Made by a program: the position numbers and the translations under genes. From Oscillospiraceae bacterium (GTDB lineage Bacteria > Bacillota > Clostridia > Oscillospirales > CAG-272): a stretch of DNA of 41,026 bases. The stretch is taken from positions 1 to 41,026 of the forward strand of contig SVRK01000017.1 of the NCBI GenBank assembly GCA_015064855.1, written 5' to 3'. Shown in pieces: positions 1-5,859 of the stretch; the stretch's first letter is position 1; each line of letters begins with the position of its first letter. The notes below the pieces were generated by a model, which was not told the origin of the DNA, made no database searches, and worked only from the letters and a program-made list of their open reading frames with translations.

Positions 1-54
1 CATGTGGTCAGACCGAGGAATTGATGATTTTTCGACATTCGGGAGAGCCGAAAA

Positions 55-100
55 AGTCAGTGTTTTCAAGGGTTTTCGGCTCTTCTCGAAAATTCTACGC
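55..100. repeat. Inverted repeat / hairpin left of the tRNA-Pro fragment
   Basis: GAGCCGAAAA and its inverse face each other across a roughly 20-base loop. The sequence replaces the missing 3' half of tRNA-Pro. It may be an element end or a terminator; the sequence does not decide. Confidence 0.35.
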
Positions 101-113
101 CGAGCGTGGTGAT

Positions 114-155
114 TGAGTCCCGAACCATGCGCGCTACCAGCTGCGCTACACCTCG
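114..155 (-). pseudogene. 5' half of a tRNA-Pro(CGG)-like gene, broken in the anticodon arm
   Basis: Read on the minus strand from 155, the sequence has a proline-type acceptor 5' strand (CGAGGTG), a D-arm (GCGCAGCTGGTAGCGC) and an anticodon loop TTCGGGA (anticodon CGG). After that the sequence diverges. No matching 3' anticodon stem, T-arm or acceptor strand follows towards position 1. The break lies at the anticodon loop, where tyrosine integrases often cross over, so an inserted element or an old scar may extend left of the window. A plausible promoter lies upstream at 229-257. Confidence 0.6.
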
Positions 156-228
156 ATTTTGGTGAAATATTCGTTTTTAATTTGCAGCTTCACAAACAAA
201 TAAGGGACACGAAATCAAATGCGTTATT

Positions 229-257
229 ATTCTAGCACGAAGAAAAGAAAAAGTCAA
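229..257 (-). promoter_or_regulatory. Promoter reading towards the tRNA-Pro fragment
   Basis: On the minus strand TTGACT (252-257) and TAGAAT (229-234) are separated by 17 bases. It would start transcription about 65 bases upstream of the tRNA-Pro fragment, which suggests the tRNA was once functional. Positions 158-388 otherwise hold nothing I recognise. Confidence 0.6.
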
Positions 258-388
258 GGAAAAGAAGGGTGGAAAGAAAAAATTTTTTAAAAACCCGAAA
301 ATAAGAGCGAAAATAGTGTGGAAAAAGTCAATATTTTCGGGGGTTTTGGGAGCTTGAGAAAAAAATATAAAAAAATTTCAAAAAAGTG

Positions 389-417
389 TTGACAAACAAA
401 AAAAGCTATGATATAAT
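389..417 (+). promoter_or_regulatory. Promoter of the tRNA cluster
   Basis: Consensus TTGACA (389-394), 17-base spacer, TATAAT (412-417). It lies 30 bases upstream of tRNA-Val and can serve the Val-Asp-Phe-Gly run. Confidence 0.85.
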
Positions 418-446
418 AACACACGTCGCAAGAGAAAAGCGAATAT

Positions 447-522
447 GGAAGCATAGCTCAGTTGGGAGAGCATCTGCCTTACAAGCAGAGGGTCATAGGT
501 TCGAGCCCTATTGTTTCCACCA
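447..522 (+). tRNA. tRNA-Val(TAC)
   Basis: Complete cloverleaf: acceptor GGAAGCA pairs with TGTTTCC, anticodon loop CTTACAA (anticodon TAC), T-loop GGTTCGAGCC, and an encoded CCA. First gene of the cluster. Confidence 0.96.
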
Positions 523-523
523 A

Positions 524-549
524 GCGAACACGTATGTGTTCGCTTTTAA
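524..549 (+). terminator. Hairpin between tRNA-Val and tRNA-Asp
   Basis: GCGAACAC and GTGTTCGC form an 8-bp stem followed by TTTT. It may act as a weak terminator or a processing signal between adjacent tRNAs. Confidence 0.5.
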
Positions 550-551
550 AT

Positions 552-628
552 GGCCTGGTAGTTCAGTTGGTTAGAACGCTAGCCTGTCACGCTAGAGGTC
601 CGGGGTTCGAGTCCCCGTCAGGTCGCCA
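552..628 (+). tRNA. tRNA-Asp(GTC)
   Basis: Complete cloverleaf with anticodon GTC in loop CTGTCAC, D-arm AGTTCAGTTGGTTAGAAC, T-arm CGGGGTTCGAGTCCCCG and encoded CCA. Confidence 0.96.
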
Positions 629-646
629 CTTTTAATAAATTTCGAT

Positions 647-722
647 GCCTCTGTAGCTCAGTTGGTAGAGCAGGGGACTGAAAATCCCCGTGTCGTTGGT
701 TCGATTCCGACCGGAGGCACCA
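647..722 (+). tRNA. tRNA-Phe(GAA)
   Basis: Acceptor GCCTCTG pairs with CGGAGGC, the anticodon loop is CTGAAAA (GAA), the T-loop is GGTTCGATTCC, and CCA is encoded. Confidence 0.96.
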
Positions 723-725
723 TAT

Positions 726-801
726 GCGGATTTAGCTCATTTGGTAGAGCGCAACCTTGCCAAGGTTGAGGTGGCGGGTTCGAGCCCCGTAATCCGCTCC
801 A
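726..801 (+). tRNA. tRNA-Gly(GCC)
   Basis: Acceptor GCGGATT pairs with AATCCGC, the anticodon loop is TTGCCAA (GCC), and CCA is encoded. It lies three bases after tRNA-Phe, so the two are co-transcribed. Confidence 0.96.
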
Positions 802-805
802 GCAA

Positions 806-834
806 AGCAACATCCTCATCGGATGTTGCTTTTT
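806..834 (+). terminator. Terminator after tRNA-Gly
   Basis: Perfect 10-bp stem (AGCAACATCC / GGATGTTGCT), 5-base loop, then T-run. Confidence 0.85.
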
Positions 835-869
835 AACACAAAATCGAAAAAATCATATATTGAGAGTGT

Positions 870-944
870 GGTGACGTAGCCAAGTGGTAAGGCCCCGGTC
901 TGCAACACCGTTATTCATCAGTTCAAATCTGATCGTCACCTCCA
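870..944 (+). tRNA. tRNA-Cys(GCA)
   Basis: Acceptor GGTGACG pairs with CGTCACC, the anticodon loop CTGCAAC carries GCA, discriminator T, CCA encoded. Its last 11 bases recur in inverted orientation at 2699-2709. Confidence 0.94.
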
Positions 945-969
945 ATGCGTCTTGACAAAAAAGATGCCA
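934..969 (+). repeat. Left arm of an inverted repeat around the XRE gene
   Basis: The arm contains the tRNA-Cys end CGTCACCTCCA (934-944) and TTGACAAAAAAGATGCCA (952-969). Both segments recur in inverse orientation at 2638-2709. A third partial copy (AAAAAGATGCCA) lies at 1053-1064. Confidence 0.75.
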
Positions 970-971
970 AC

Positions 972-1003
972 AAGAAAACCCGAGATTTTCTCGGGTTTTC
1001 TTC
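972..1003 (+). terminator. Terminator after tRNA-Cys
   Basis: AAGAAAACCCGAG pairs with CTCGGGTTTTCTT around a short loop. Confidence 0.8.
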
Positions 1004-1131
1004 GTTTTACGCCATTTTCCTCATTTTTTGAAATTCGGATTTTAGTGAAAATAAAAAGATGCCAAACGGCATTTTAGGGCAAGGGAGCAGAAGTGAACCT
1101 TTAACAAAGAGAAAAATGGGGATGCAAGTGC

Positions 1132-1150
1132 TACTTGACACGGTCAAGTA
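1132..1150. promoter_or_regulatory. Palindromic candidate operator of the XRE regulator
   Basis: TACTTGAC-ACG-GTCAAGTA is a perfect 8-bp inverted repeat. It ends 9 bases upstream of the -35 box at 1159. XRE proteins usually bind such palindromes as dimers, so autoregulation is inferred. Confidence 0.5.
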
Positions 1151-1158
1151 CGATGTTC

Positions 1159-1187
1159 TTTACATTTTCTGACCTTTGTGATATAAT
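1159..1187 (+). promoter_or_regulatory. Promoter of the XRE regulator
   Basis: TTTACA (1159-1164), 17-base spacer, TATAAT (1182-1187), 27 bases before the start codon. Confidence 0.75.
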
Positions 1188-1213
1188 TATGTTGCATGAA
1201 AGGAGGGCTTTTT

Positions 1214-2635
1214 ATGACCACCGGTGAGAAAATACAATATTACAGAAAAAAGATCGGGCTATCTCAAGAAGAACTCGGTCAAAAAATGCTCGTCAGCCGT
1301 CAGACTGTCAGCCTATGGGAAATGGATAAGACATTGCCTACTGTTGATAATTTGATTCGACTCAAGGAAATTTTCTCGGTTTCCATAGATGATATTTTGA
1401 GCGAAGCCGAGCCGATAGAGGAAAATAAGAACGAACCGAATGAGGCGTACGTTTTTAAATATGAAAAATCAGATTTGCAAGAGGTCTTCAAAAAAGTTCG
1501 TTTTCCGCTTATAAAACGCGCGATTATTTTTACGCTTGCTTGCATCGTTCTTTTTATCTTCTTTGCGGCATCGGATGCTCCCGATATAATGCTCGGATTG
1601 CTACTCGGATATTTTCTGCTCGGTGTGATTTCCCACATCAAAGGTTATTTTGCTTACGGGAAAGCGTGGAAAAGCAACGAGAATAAAATTTTACAATGCA
1701 CCTATTCTTATGAAATATTTGACGGATATTTTATACTGAACATTTCCAAAAATGAGGAAATCACGAGAACACTGAAAATATACTTTGATGACATTGAAAA
1801 AATCCACTCTTTTGGAAACTATCTTGTTTTGCAGGTTGCGGGGCAAAGCTATATTATTAAAAAAGATGCTTTGATTCCTGAATCAGCTTTGATTGCTTTT
1901 TGCAATAATACACCAAATAAAGTTGAAGCAAAAAAGCCCAAGGATAAATTAAAAATCATCTCCATTCTTCTTTTCGTTCTTTCCATTTGCACGATATGGG
2001 GGGCATTGATTGGTGTTGCTATATTATCCGGAATCAATCAAGCAATGACGGAGAATATGTGGATATTCTTTTTGTTCCTTCCTGTTCCAATTGCCTCTAT
2101 TGTGTTCGGCTTCTACTTAAAGAAAAAAGGATACAAGTATAAAAAGAACGTAATCGTGGGCATTATCATGGCGGCACTACTCTGCATTTACGGATCGTTT
2201 ACCTTCATTTTTTCTGATATCTATTCACACGGCGACGAGCCGATTGTCAATACGGAGCAAATGTTGAATATTGATATTCCGACGCATTCGCGTATCAACA
2301 CGCAGGATTGGACAAAAGGAACACAGTCTGTTCCTCGCGGATATATTTATTCAACGAGCGATATTTACTTTGACGATACCGCTGTGGAACAATTTGAGAA
2401 AAATATTTCAAATGACGCAAAATGGATATCCGATATTCCCAATGATATGGTTGGTATCACCTCGTATTTCTGCGATATTCAAACGAGCAACTACTATATT
2501 ATCTACAACAAGGACACGGGAGAATTCAACAAATTGCCGAGTGCAAGCGGAACGTATGTGTTTATCAACGTTCTATACAACGCCGAGAGTAATACAATGA
2601 AATTGGTGGAATATCAAATAGAGTACACAAAATAA
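1214..2635 (+). CDS. Membrane-bound XRE-family regulator with a YcxB-like domain
   Basis: The 473-residue protein starts with a clear HTH_3 domain (about residues 5-58, with the Q-E-E-L...V-S-R-Q-T-V-S-L-W-E pattern). Two membrane helices follow (about 102-120 and 126-143), then a soluble segment (150-235) resembling YcxB-like domains, then three more helices (about 248-334) and an extracytoplasmic tail of about 140 residues. I chose the ATG at 1214 because AGGAGG (1201-1206) sits at the right distance; the upstream ATG at 1196 has no binding site. The design suggests a one-component sensor that ties a membrane or outside signal to DNA binding. Its target is unknown; the palindrome at 1132-1150 suggests itself. 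The gene stands alone between inverted repeats (934-969 and 2638-2709). Confidence 0.85.
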   Translation: MTTGEKIQYYRKKIGLSQEELGQKMLVSRQTVSLWEMDKTLPTVDNLIRLKEIFSVSIDDILSEAEPIEENKNEPNEAYVFKYEKSDLQEVFKKVRFPLIKRAIIFTLACIVLFIFFAASDAPDIMLGLLLGYFLLGVISHIKGYFAYGKAWKSNENKILQCTYSYEIFDGYFILNISKNEEITRTLKIYFDDIEKIHSFGNYLVLQVAGQSYIIKKDALIPESALIAFCNNTPNKVEAKKPKDKLKIISILLFVLSICTIWGALIGVAILSGINQAMTENMWIFFLFLPVPIASIVFGFYLKKKGYKYKKNVIVGIIMAALLCIYGSFTFIFSDIYSHGDEPIVNTEQMLNIDIPTHSRINTQDWTKGTQSVPRGYIYSTSDIYFDDTAVEQFEKNISNDAKWISDIPNDMVGITSYFCDIQTSNYYIIYNKDTGEFNKLPSASGTYVFINVLYNAESNTMKLVEYQIEYTK

Positions 2636-2637
2636 GC

Positions 2638-2709
2638 TGGCATCTTTTTTGTCAACACATCTCAAGAACTAAGCATCCCAGTAGGGATGCTTAGTTCTTG
2701 GAGGTGACG
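2638..2709 (-). repeat. Right arm of the inverted repeat, interrupted by a hairpin
   Basis: 2638-2655 is the exact 18-bp reverse complement of 952-969, and 2699-2709 is the exact reverse complement of the tRNA-Cys end at 934-944. Between them lies a 17-bp perfect hairpin (2663-2700) absent from the left arm. Confidence 0.75.
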
Positions 2710-2850
2710 CCAGTGAACAGATCTTTTCGCTTAGCGAAAACTCAGTTCACATTTGTCGTGCAGAGCACGTCAAGCTTGCTTGCAAGGGGCAAACGTGCAA
2801 ATCTTCGCCGAAGGCGAATACCTGATATTAACAAAGATTCCAATCGAGAA
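2663..2850. repeat. Hairpin-rich non-coding block
   Basis: Successive stems are visible: a 17-bp perfect stem with loop AGTA (2663-2700), a GTGAAC/GTTCAC arm with inner TTTTCGC/GCGAAAA (2713-2750), GCACGT/ACGTGC enclosing CTTGC/GCAAG (about 2765-2801), and TTCGCC/GGCGAA (about 2804-2818). An open frame crosses the block (2698-2898) but reads through all stems and has no credible start. It is either a structured RNA or a non-autonomous repeat element. Confidence 0.55.
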
Positions 2851-2972
2851 ATTTTGTTAATTAATCATGATCTAAACACCAAACATGGGAATTTATAGGA
2901 GCTTTTGGGCTTGTCAGGCATTAATTTCGTCTTAAAATTTCTATTAATTATAATAATTTTTTAACAAAAGCA

Positions 2973-3001
2973 TTGAAAAATGAAAAAACTTGTGCTAGAA
3001 T
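2973..3001 (+). promoter_or_regulatory. Promoter of the small membrane protein gene
   Basis: TTGAAA (2973-2978), 17 bases, TAGAAT (2996-3001). It implies a leader of about 95 bases in which TGTACAC and GTGTACA could pair just before a T-run. Confidence 0.6.
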
Positions 3002-3104
3002 GTATGTGTACACAGTGTTTGTGTAATAGCAATAACGATTGCGTGTCGGTGTTCGTGGTCGTGAGTGTACATAAATTTTTTTAATATTTTTGAGGAGATT
3101 TATT

Positions 3105-3332
3105 ATGGACAACAAGAACGTAATTCGCTTCTTACTTACATTTTTCCTTGGTTGGATCGGATGCTTGATCATTAACCTCACATCCTTGAAGCCAGAAGGA
3201 TTCAGAGCAAGAACTCTCGCATACCTCTTACTCGGTATGATTACATTTGGTATTTATCCATTAGTTGCTTCTATCTGCAACTTCATGTTTGACTCTAACA
3301 AAGAGAAGAACATCGGTTACGCTAAAGAGTAA
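3105..3332 (+). CDS. Small two-helix membrane protein
   Basis: The 75-residue protein has two hydrophobic helices (roughly residues 7-25 and 38-62) joined by a short loop, and a charged tail (DSNKEKNIGYAKE). The layout resembles TM2-type small membrane proteins, but I do not see their full signature and give no function. The ATG at 3105 follows GAGGAG (3092-3097) at normal spacing. It is monocistronic: its own promoter at 2973-3001 and a terminator at 3403-3425. Confidence 0.7.
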   Translation: MDNKNVIRFLLTFFLGWIGCLIINLTSLKPEGFRARTLAYLLLGMITFGIYPLVASICNFMFDSNKEKNIGYAKE

Positions 3333-3402
3333 TTGAATTTTTAAAGCAAGGCGTTCCTGATAAAGATAACACCGAACACAAATTTCAAATACGCCTAATA
3401 GG

Positions 3403-3425
3403 AAGCACCCTTATGGGTGCTTTTT
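3403..3425 (+). terminator. Terminator after the small membrane protein gene
   Basis: AAGCACCC / GGGTGCTT stem with loop TTAT and a T-run. Confidence 0.85.
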
Positions 3426-3431
3426 ATTTTC

Positions 3432-3460
3432 TCGACTATCTATTTTAATTATGCTATACT
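3432..3460 (+). promoter_or_regulatory. Promoter of the YbaK-family gene
   Basis: TCGACT (3432-3437), 17 bases, TATACT (3455-3460). Confidence 0.55.
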
Positions 3461-3490
3461 CAAATAGTAAATTGTTTTCAGGAGATAGTT

Positions 3491-3967
3491 ATGGCAATTG
3501 AGAAGGTAAGAGAATATTTTAAGAGCTTGGGTATTGACAATAGAATTTTAGAATTTGACGTATCAAGCGCAACGGTGGAGTTAGCTGCTGAGGCACTTGG
3601 ATGCGAGGGCAAGAGAATTGCAAAAAGCCTTTCGTTTAATATAAACGGAGAGGCAATACTTGTTGTTTGTGCAGGAGATGGCAGGGTTGACAATGCAAAA
3701 TATAAGGCAACCTTCGGGGTTAAGGCAAAAATGCTAACCCCTGACGAGGCAGTAGAACTAATCGGTCACGCAGTCGGAGGAGTATGTCCATTTGCGGTTA
3801 ATGAGGGAGTTAAGGTATATCTTGATGAGTCGCTCAAAAGATTTGAAACTGTTTTTCCTGCGTGCGGCAGCTCCAACAGTGCTATTGAGATGACAATATC
3901 AGAGCTTGAAAAGTATTCCGTCTATACCGAGTGGGTAGATGTTTGCAAATCGTGGCAAGAAAACTAA
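3491..3967 (+). CDS. YbaK/ProX-type aminoacyl-tRNA deacylase
   Basis: The 158-residue protein is a single YbaK/EbsC domain. Family hallmarks are the E-L-A-A-E-A-L-G start of the first helix, the invariant lysine of the I-A-K-S-L-S-F strand, and the G-G-V-C-P-F segment near residue 97. Such proteins hydrolyse mischarged tRNAs (for example Cys-tRNA-Pro or Ala-tRNA-Pro) in the cytoplasm; the exact substrate cannot be told from sequence. The start follows CAGGAGA at good spacing. Monocistronic, with a terminator at 3969-3995. Confidence 0.85.
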   Translation: MAIEKVREYFKSLGIDNRILEFDVSSATVELAAEALGCEGKRIAKSLSFNINGEAILVVCAGDGRVDNAKYKATFGVKAKMLTPDEAVELIGHAVGGVCPFAVNEGVKVYLDESLKRFETVFPACGSSNSAIEMTISELEKYSVYTEWVDVCKSWQEN

Positions 3968-3968
3968 A

Positions 3969-3995
3969 AAAGCACCCAATCGGGTGCTTTTTTTC
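3969..3995 (+). terminator. Terminator after the YbaK-family gene
   Basis: AAGCACCC / GGGTGCTT stem with a short loop and T-run. The -35 box of the next gene starts one base later. Confidence 0.85.
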
Positions 3996-4024
3996 TTGAC
4001 ACAGGGCAAAAAGGGGAGTATAAT
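3996..4024 (+). promoter_or_regulatory. Consensus promoter of the two-HTH regulator
   Basis: Perfect TTGACA (3996-4001), 17-base spacer, perfect TATAAT (4019-4024). Confidence 0.9.
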
Positions 4025-4034
4025 AAAAATGGAA

Positions 4035-4084
4035 GTTCGCATAAGCGAACACAAAAATTGAAAATAAGTTCGCATATGCGAACT
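4035..4084. promoter_or_regulatory. Twin palindromic operators in the leader
   Basis: GTTCGCATAAGCGAAC (4035-4050) and AGTTCGCATATGCGAACT (4067-4084, perfect) are spaced 33 bp start to start, three helical turns. Both lie downstream of the predicted transcription start and before the ATG at 4096. They fit operators that block a strong promoter; mRNA hairpins are the alternative. Confidence 0.7.
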
Positions 4085-4095
4085 GCGGGAGAAAA

Positions 4096-5316
4096 ATGAA
4101 TCTAATTACTGTAAAAGAGGCATCGAAAAAGTGGGGTGTAACGGAGCGCCGAGTGCAGATACTTTGTAGCCAAGAGAAAATTAAAGGGGCGGTGCGCTTT
4201 GGACGTGCTTGGATGATACCATCGCATGCAGTTTTACCAAGCTCGGCAAAAGGGGAAATCCCACATATGCCAATGCCAAAGAAAAGCCCATTCCTTGATA
4301 TGACAAGCTTATACAATAAGCCTGGCGAGGCTGATAAATGCGCTGAAATGCTAATAAACAACCCAGAGGCGCACGCACTATTTGAAGCACAAATTGCCTA
4401 TCGCCGTGGAGAAATAGACAAGGTTTACGACCACGCGAGATACTTTTTGTCCTCTCATTCGGGCTTTTATGCTATTTTAGGTGGAGGAATGCTTCTTGCT
4501 CTTTGCGCTATATGGAGAGGAGATGTCAACCTCTGGTATGAGGCGAAAAAGCACATATGCGAGGCTCCTTGTGAAAATGAAAACGAGCGCGAAATTATTT
4601 CCTTGACCTTGGCGATTATAGATAGCTCGATTTATGATAATAAGGACTACCCTGAGTGGTTTGTGTCTGGCAACTTCGAGCTTTTGCCACCTGATTCTCA
4701 CCCCGCCTGTAAGGTTTTCTACATTAAATATTTATATATGGCAGCGTTTGCCCTTGCTTCAAAACAGCTTGCGCTTGAGGGAGTTACTGGTTTAGCACTT
4801 ATGAAAATGATACCAAACACCATAGAGCCACTAATTACTCAAGCTACCGTTGACAAAACTGTAATTCCCGAAATTTATCTCCGTATGTCTTGTGCTGTGG
4901 CTTATCACAACTCAGGAATGAGAGAAAAAGCAATAGCTCACATAGATAAGGCAGTAGCGCTTGCCGTGCCCGACGGACTTTACGGAATTTTGACCGAGTA
5001 TATAAGGCATTTTGACGGACTGCTAGAGGAACGTATAACTCTTGTCAGTAAGGAAGCAGTTGTGCTTGTAAATGAGCTATATTCCCGTTATAGCATAGGC
5101 TGGGCAAGGCTTTCGGGAGCTGTTAGAAACAAATATATTGCAACCAACCTAACTCAAAGAGAGCACGAGGTTGCCAAGCTTTGTGCCTTCGGCTTTTCTG
5201 CAAAGGAAATTGCAAATATGCTATATATTTCAGAGTCCACAATTAAGCAAACAATAGCACGAGTTATTACCAAAACAGGCGTAAACGACAAAAGTGAGTT
5301 TTCCTATATACTCTAA
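4096..5316 (+). CDS. Regulator with an N-terminal excisionase-type HTH and a C-terminal LuxR HTH
   Basis: The 406-residue protein begins with a MerR/excisionase-like winged HTH (about residues 3-45: T-V-K-E-A-S-K-K-W-G-V...G-R-A-W-M-I-P). The middle is alpha-helical and tetratricopeptide-like without a clear motif. It ends with a GerE/LuxR HTH (about residues 348-404: L-T-Q-R-E-H-E-V-A...S-A-K-E-I-A...S-E-S-T-I-K-Q). Two DNA-binding ends in one protein could bridge the paired operators at 4035-4084. Its regulon is unknown, but it is probably autoregulated. It starts at 4096 after GGGAG and is followed by a terminator at about 5361-5384. Confidence 0.8.
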   Translation: MNLITVKEASKKWGVTERRVQILCSQEKIKGAVRFGRAWMIPSHAVLPSSAKGEIPHMPMPKKSPFLDMTSLYNKPGEADKCAEMLINNPEAHALFEAQIAYRRGEIDKVYDHARYFLSSHSGFYAILGGGMLLALCAIWRGDVNLWYEAKKHICEAPCENENEREIISLTLAIIDSSIYDNKDYPEWFVSGNFELLPPDSHPACKVFYIKYLYMAAFALASKQLALEGVTGLALMKMIPNTIEPLITQATVDKTVIPEIYLRMSCAVAYHNSGMREKAIAHIDKAVALAVPDGLYGILTEYIRHFDGLLEERITLVSKEAVVLVNELYSRYSIGWARLSGAVRNKYIATNLTQREHEVAKLCAFGFSAKEIANMLYISESTIKQTIARVITKTGVNDKSEFSYIL

Positions 5317-5360
5317 TGTCCTTTTCCTAGCAAAAATGGACAAAAAAATATGTCTAAAAA

Positions 5361-5384
5361 AGCACACTTTAGGGTGTGTTTTTT
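5361..5384 (+). terminator. Terminator after the two-HTH regulator
   Basis: AGCACAC / GTGTGTT stem with loop TTTAGG and a T-run. Confidence 0.7.
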
Positions 5385-5428
5385 CTTTTTGAATTACTAT
5401 ATAATGATATTGTAATAAAATCTCTCCG

Positions 5429-5450
5429 TCATTTTTCTATGAAAATGACA
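5429..5450. repeat. Short inverted repeat before the small Cys protein gene
   Basis: GTCATTTT and AAAATGAC are separated by five bases. It could be an operator or a weak terminator. Confidence 0.35.
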
Positions 5451-5544
5451 CCCCCTCTTTACAAAGGAAGGTGGGTTGCACGAGCAACTTGGAGGGATTA
5501 ACTTACTCTGAATTTCAGTTAAATATTAATTAAAGGAGACTCAA

Positions 5545-5859
5545 ATGAGTATAAACGAAGGACGACTTTTCAAAAGAATAGAGCTTAGGGGAAGGGTATT
5601 TGAAATATATTATGGCTACTACGAGGAAAAGGATCGAGAAAGCCCATACAATGAGTCAATACCTATTTATCCCGATTTTAAAAAATTCCCGGTCTATACG
5701 GATGACGGGTATGCGTTTGTAACCGCCATGCAAGATAAGTGCACAAATTATAAGGGAAGCCCAAGGGCTGATAGCTGTATAAGCTGTGCATACTTCAAAT
5801 TTGGATGTGACCTTATCGGAATTTGTCAAAATAAAAATAATAAGGAGAATATACAATGA
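5545..5859 (+). CDS. Small four-cysteine protein coupled to the repeat lipoprotein
   Basis: The 104-residue protein has no signal peptide. Its cysteines cluster near the C-terminus (one in D-K-C-T-N-Y, a C-I-S-C pair, and two in the last 20 residues), which suggests metal binding or a disulfide-prone site. I do not recognise the family. AAAGGAG precedes the ATG. Its stop overlaps the next start as ATGA (5856-5859), so the two are translationally coupled and probably work together. Confidence 0.65.
   Translation: MSINEGRLFKRIELRGRVFEIYYGYYEEKDRESPYNESIPIYPDFKKFPVYTDDGYAFVTAMQDKCTNYKGSPRADSCISCAYFKFGCDLIGICQNKNNKENIQ

Noticed and set aside
386..574. Open frame across the tRNA cluster start
   Set aside because: It reads through tRNA-Val and into tRNA-Asp; the structured RNA genes explain the sequence.
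2698..2898. 66-codon open frame
   Set aside because: It runs through several perfect hairpins and has no ribosome binding site; codon use is unlike real genes here.
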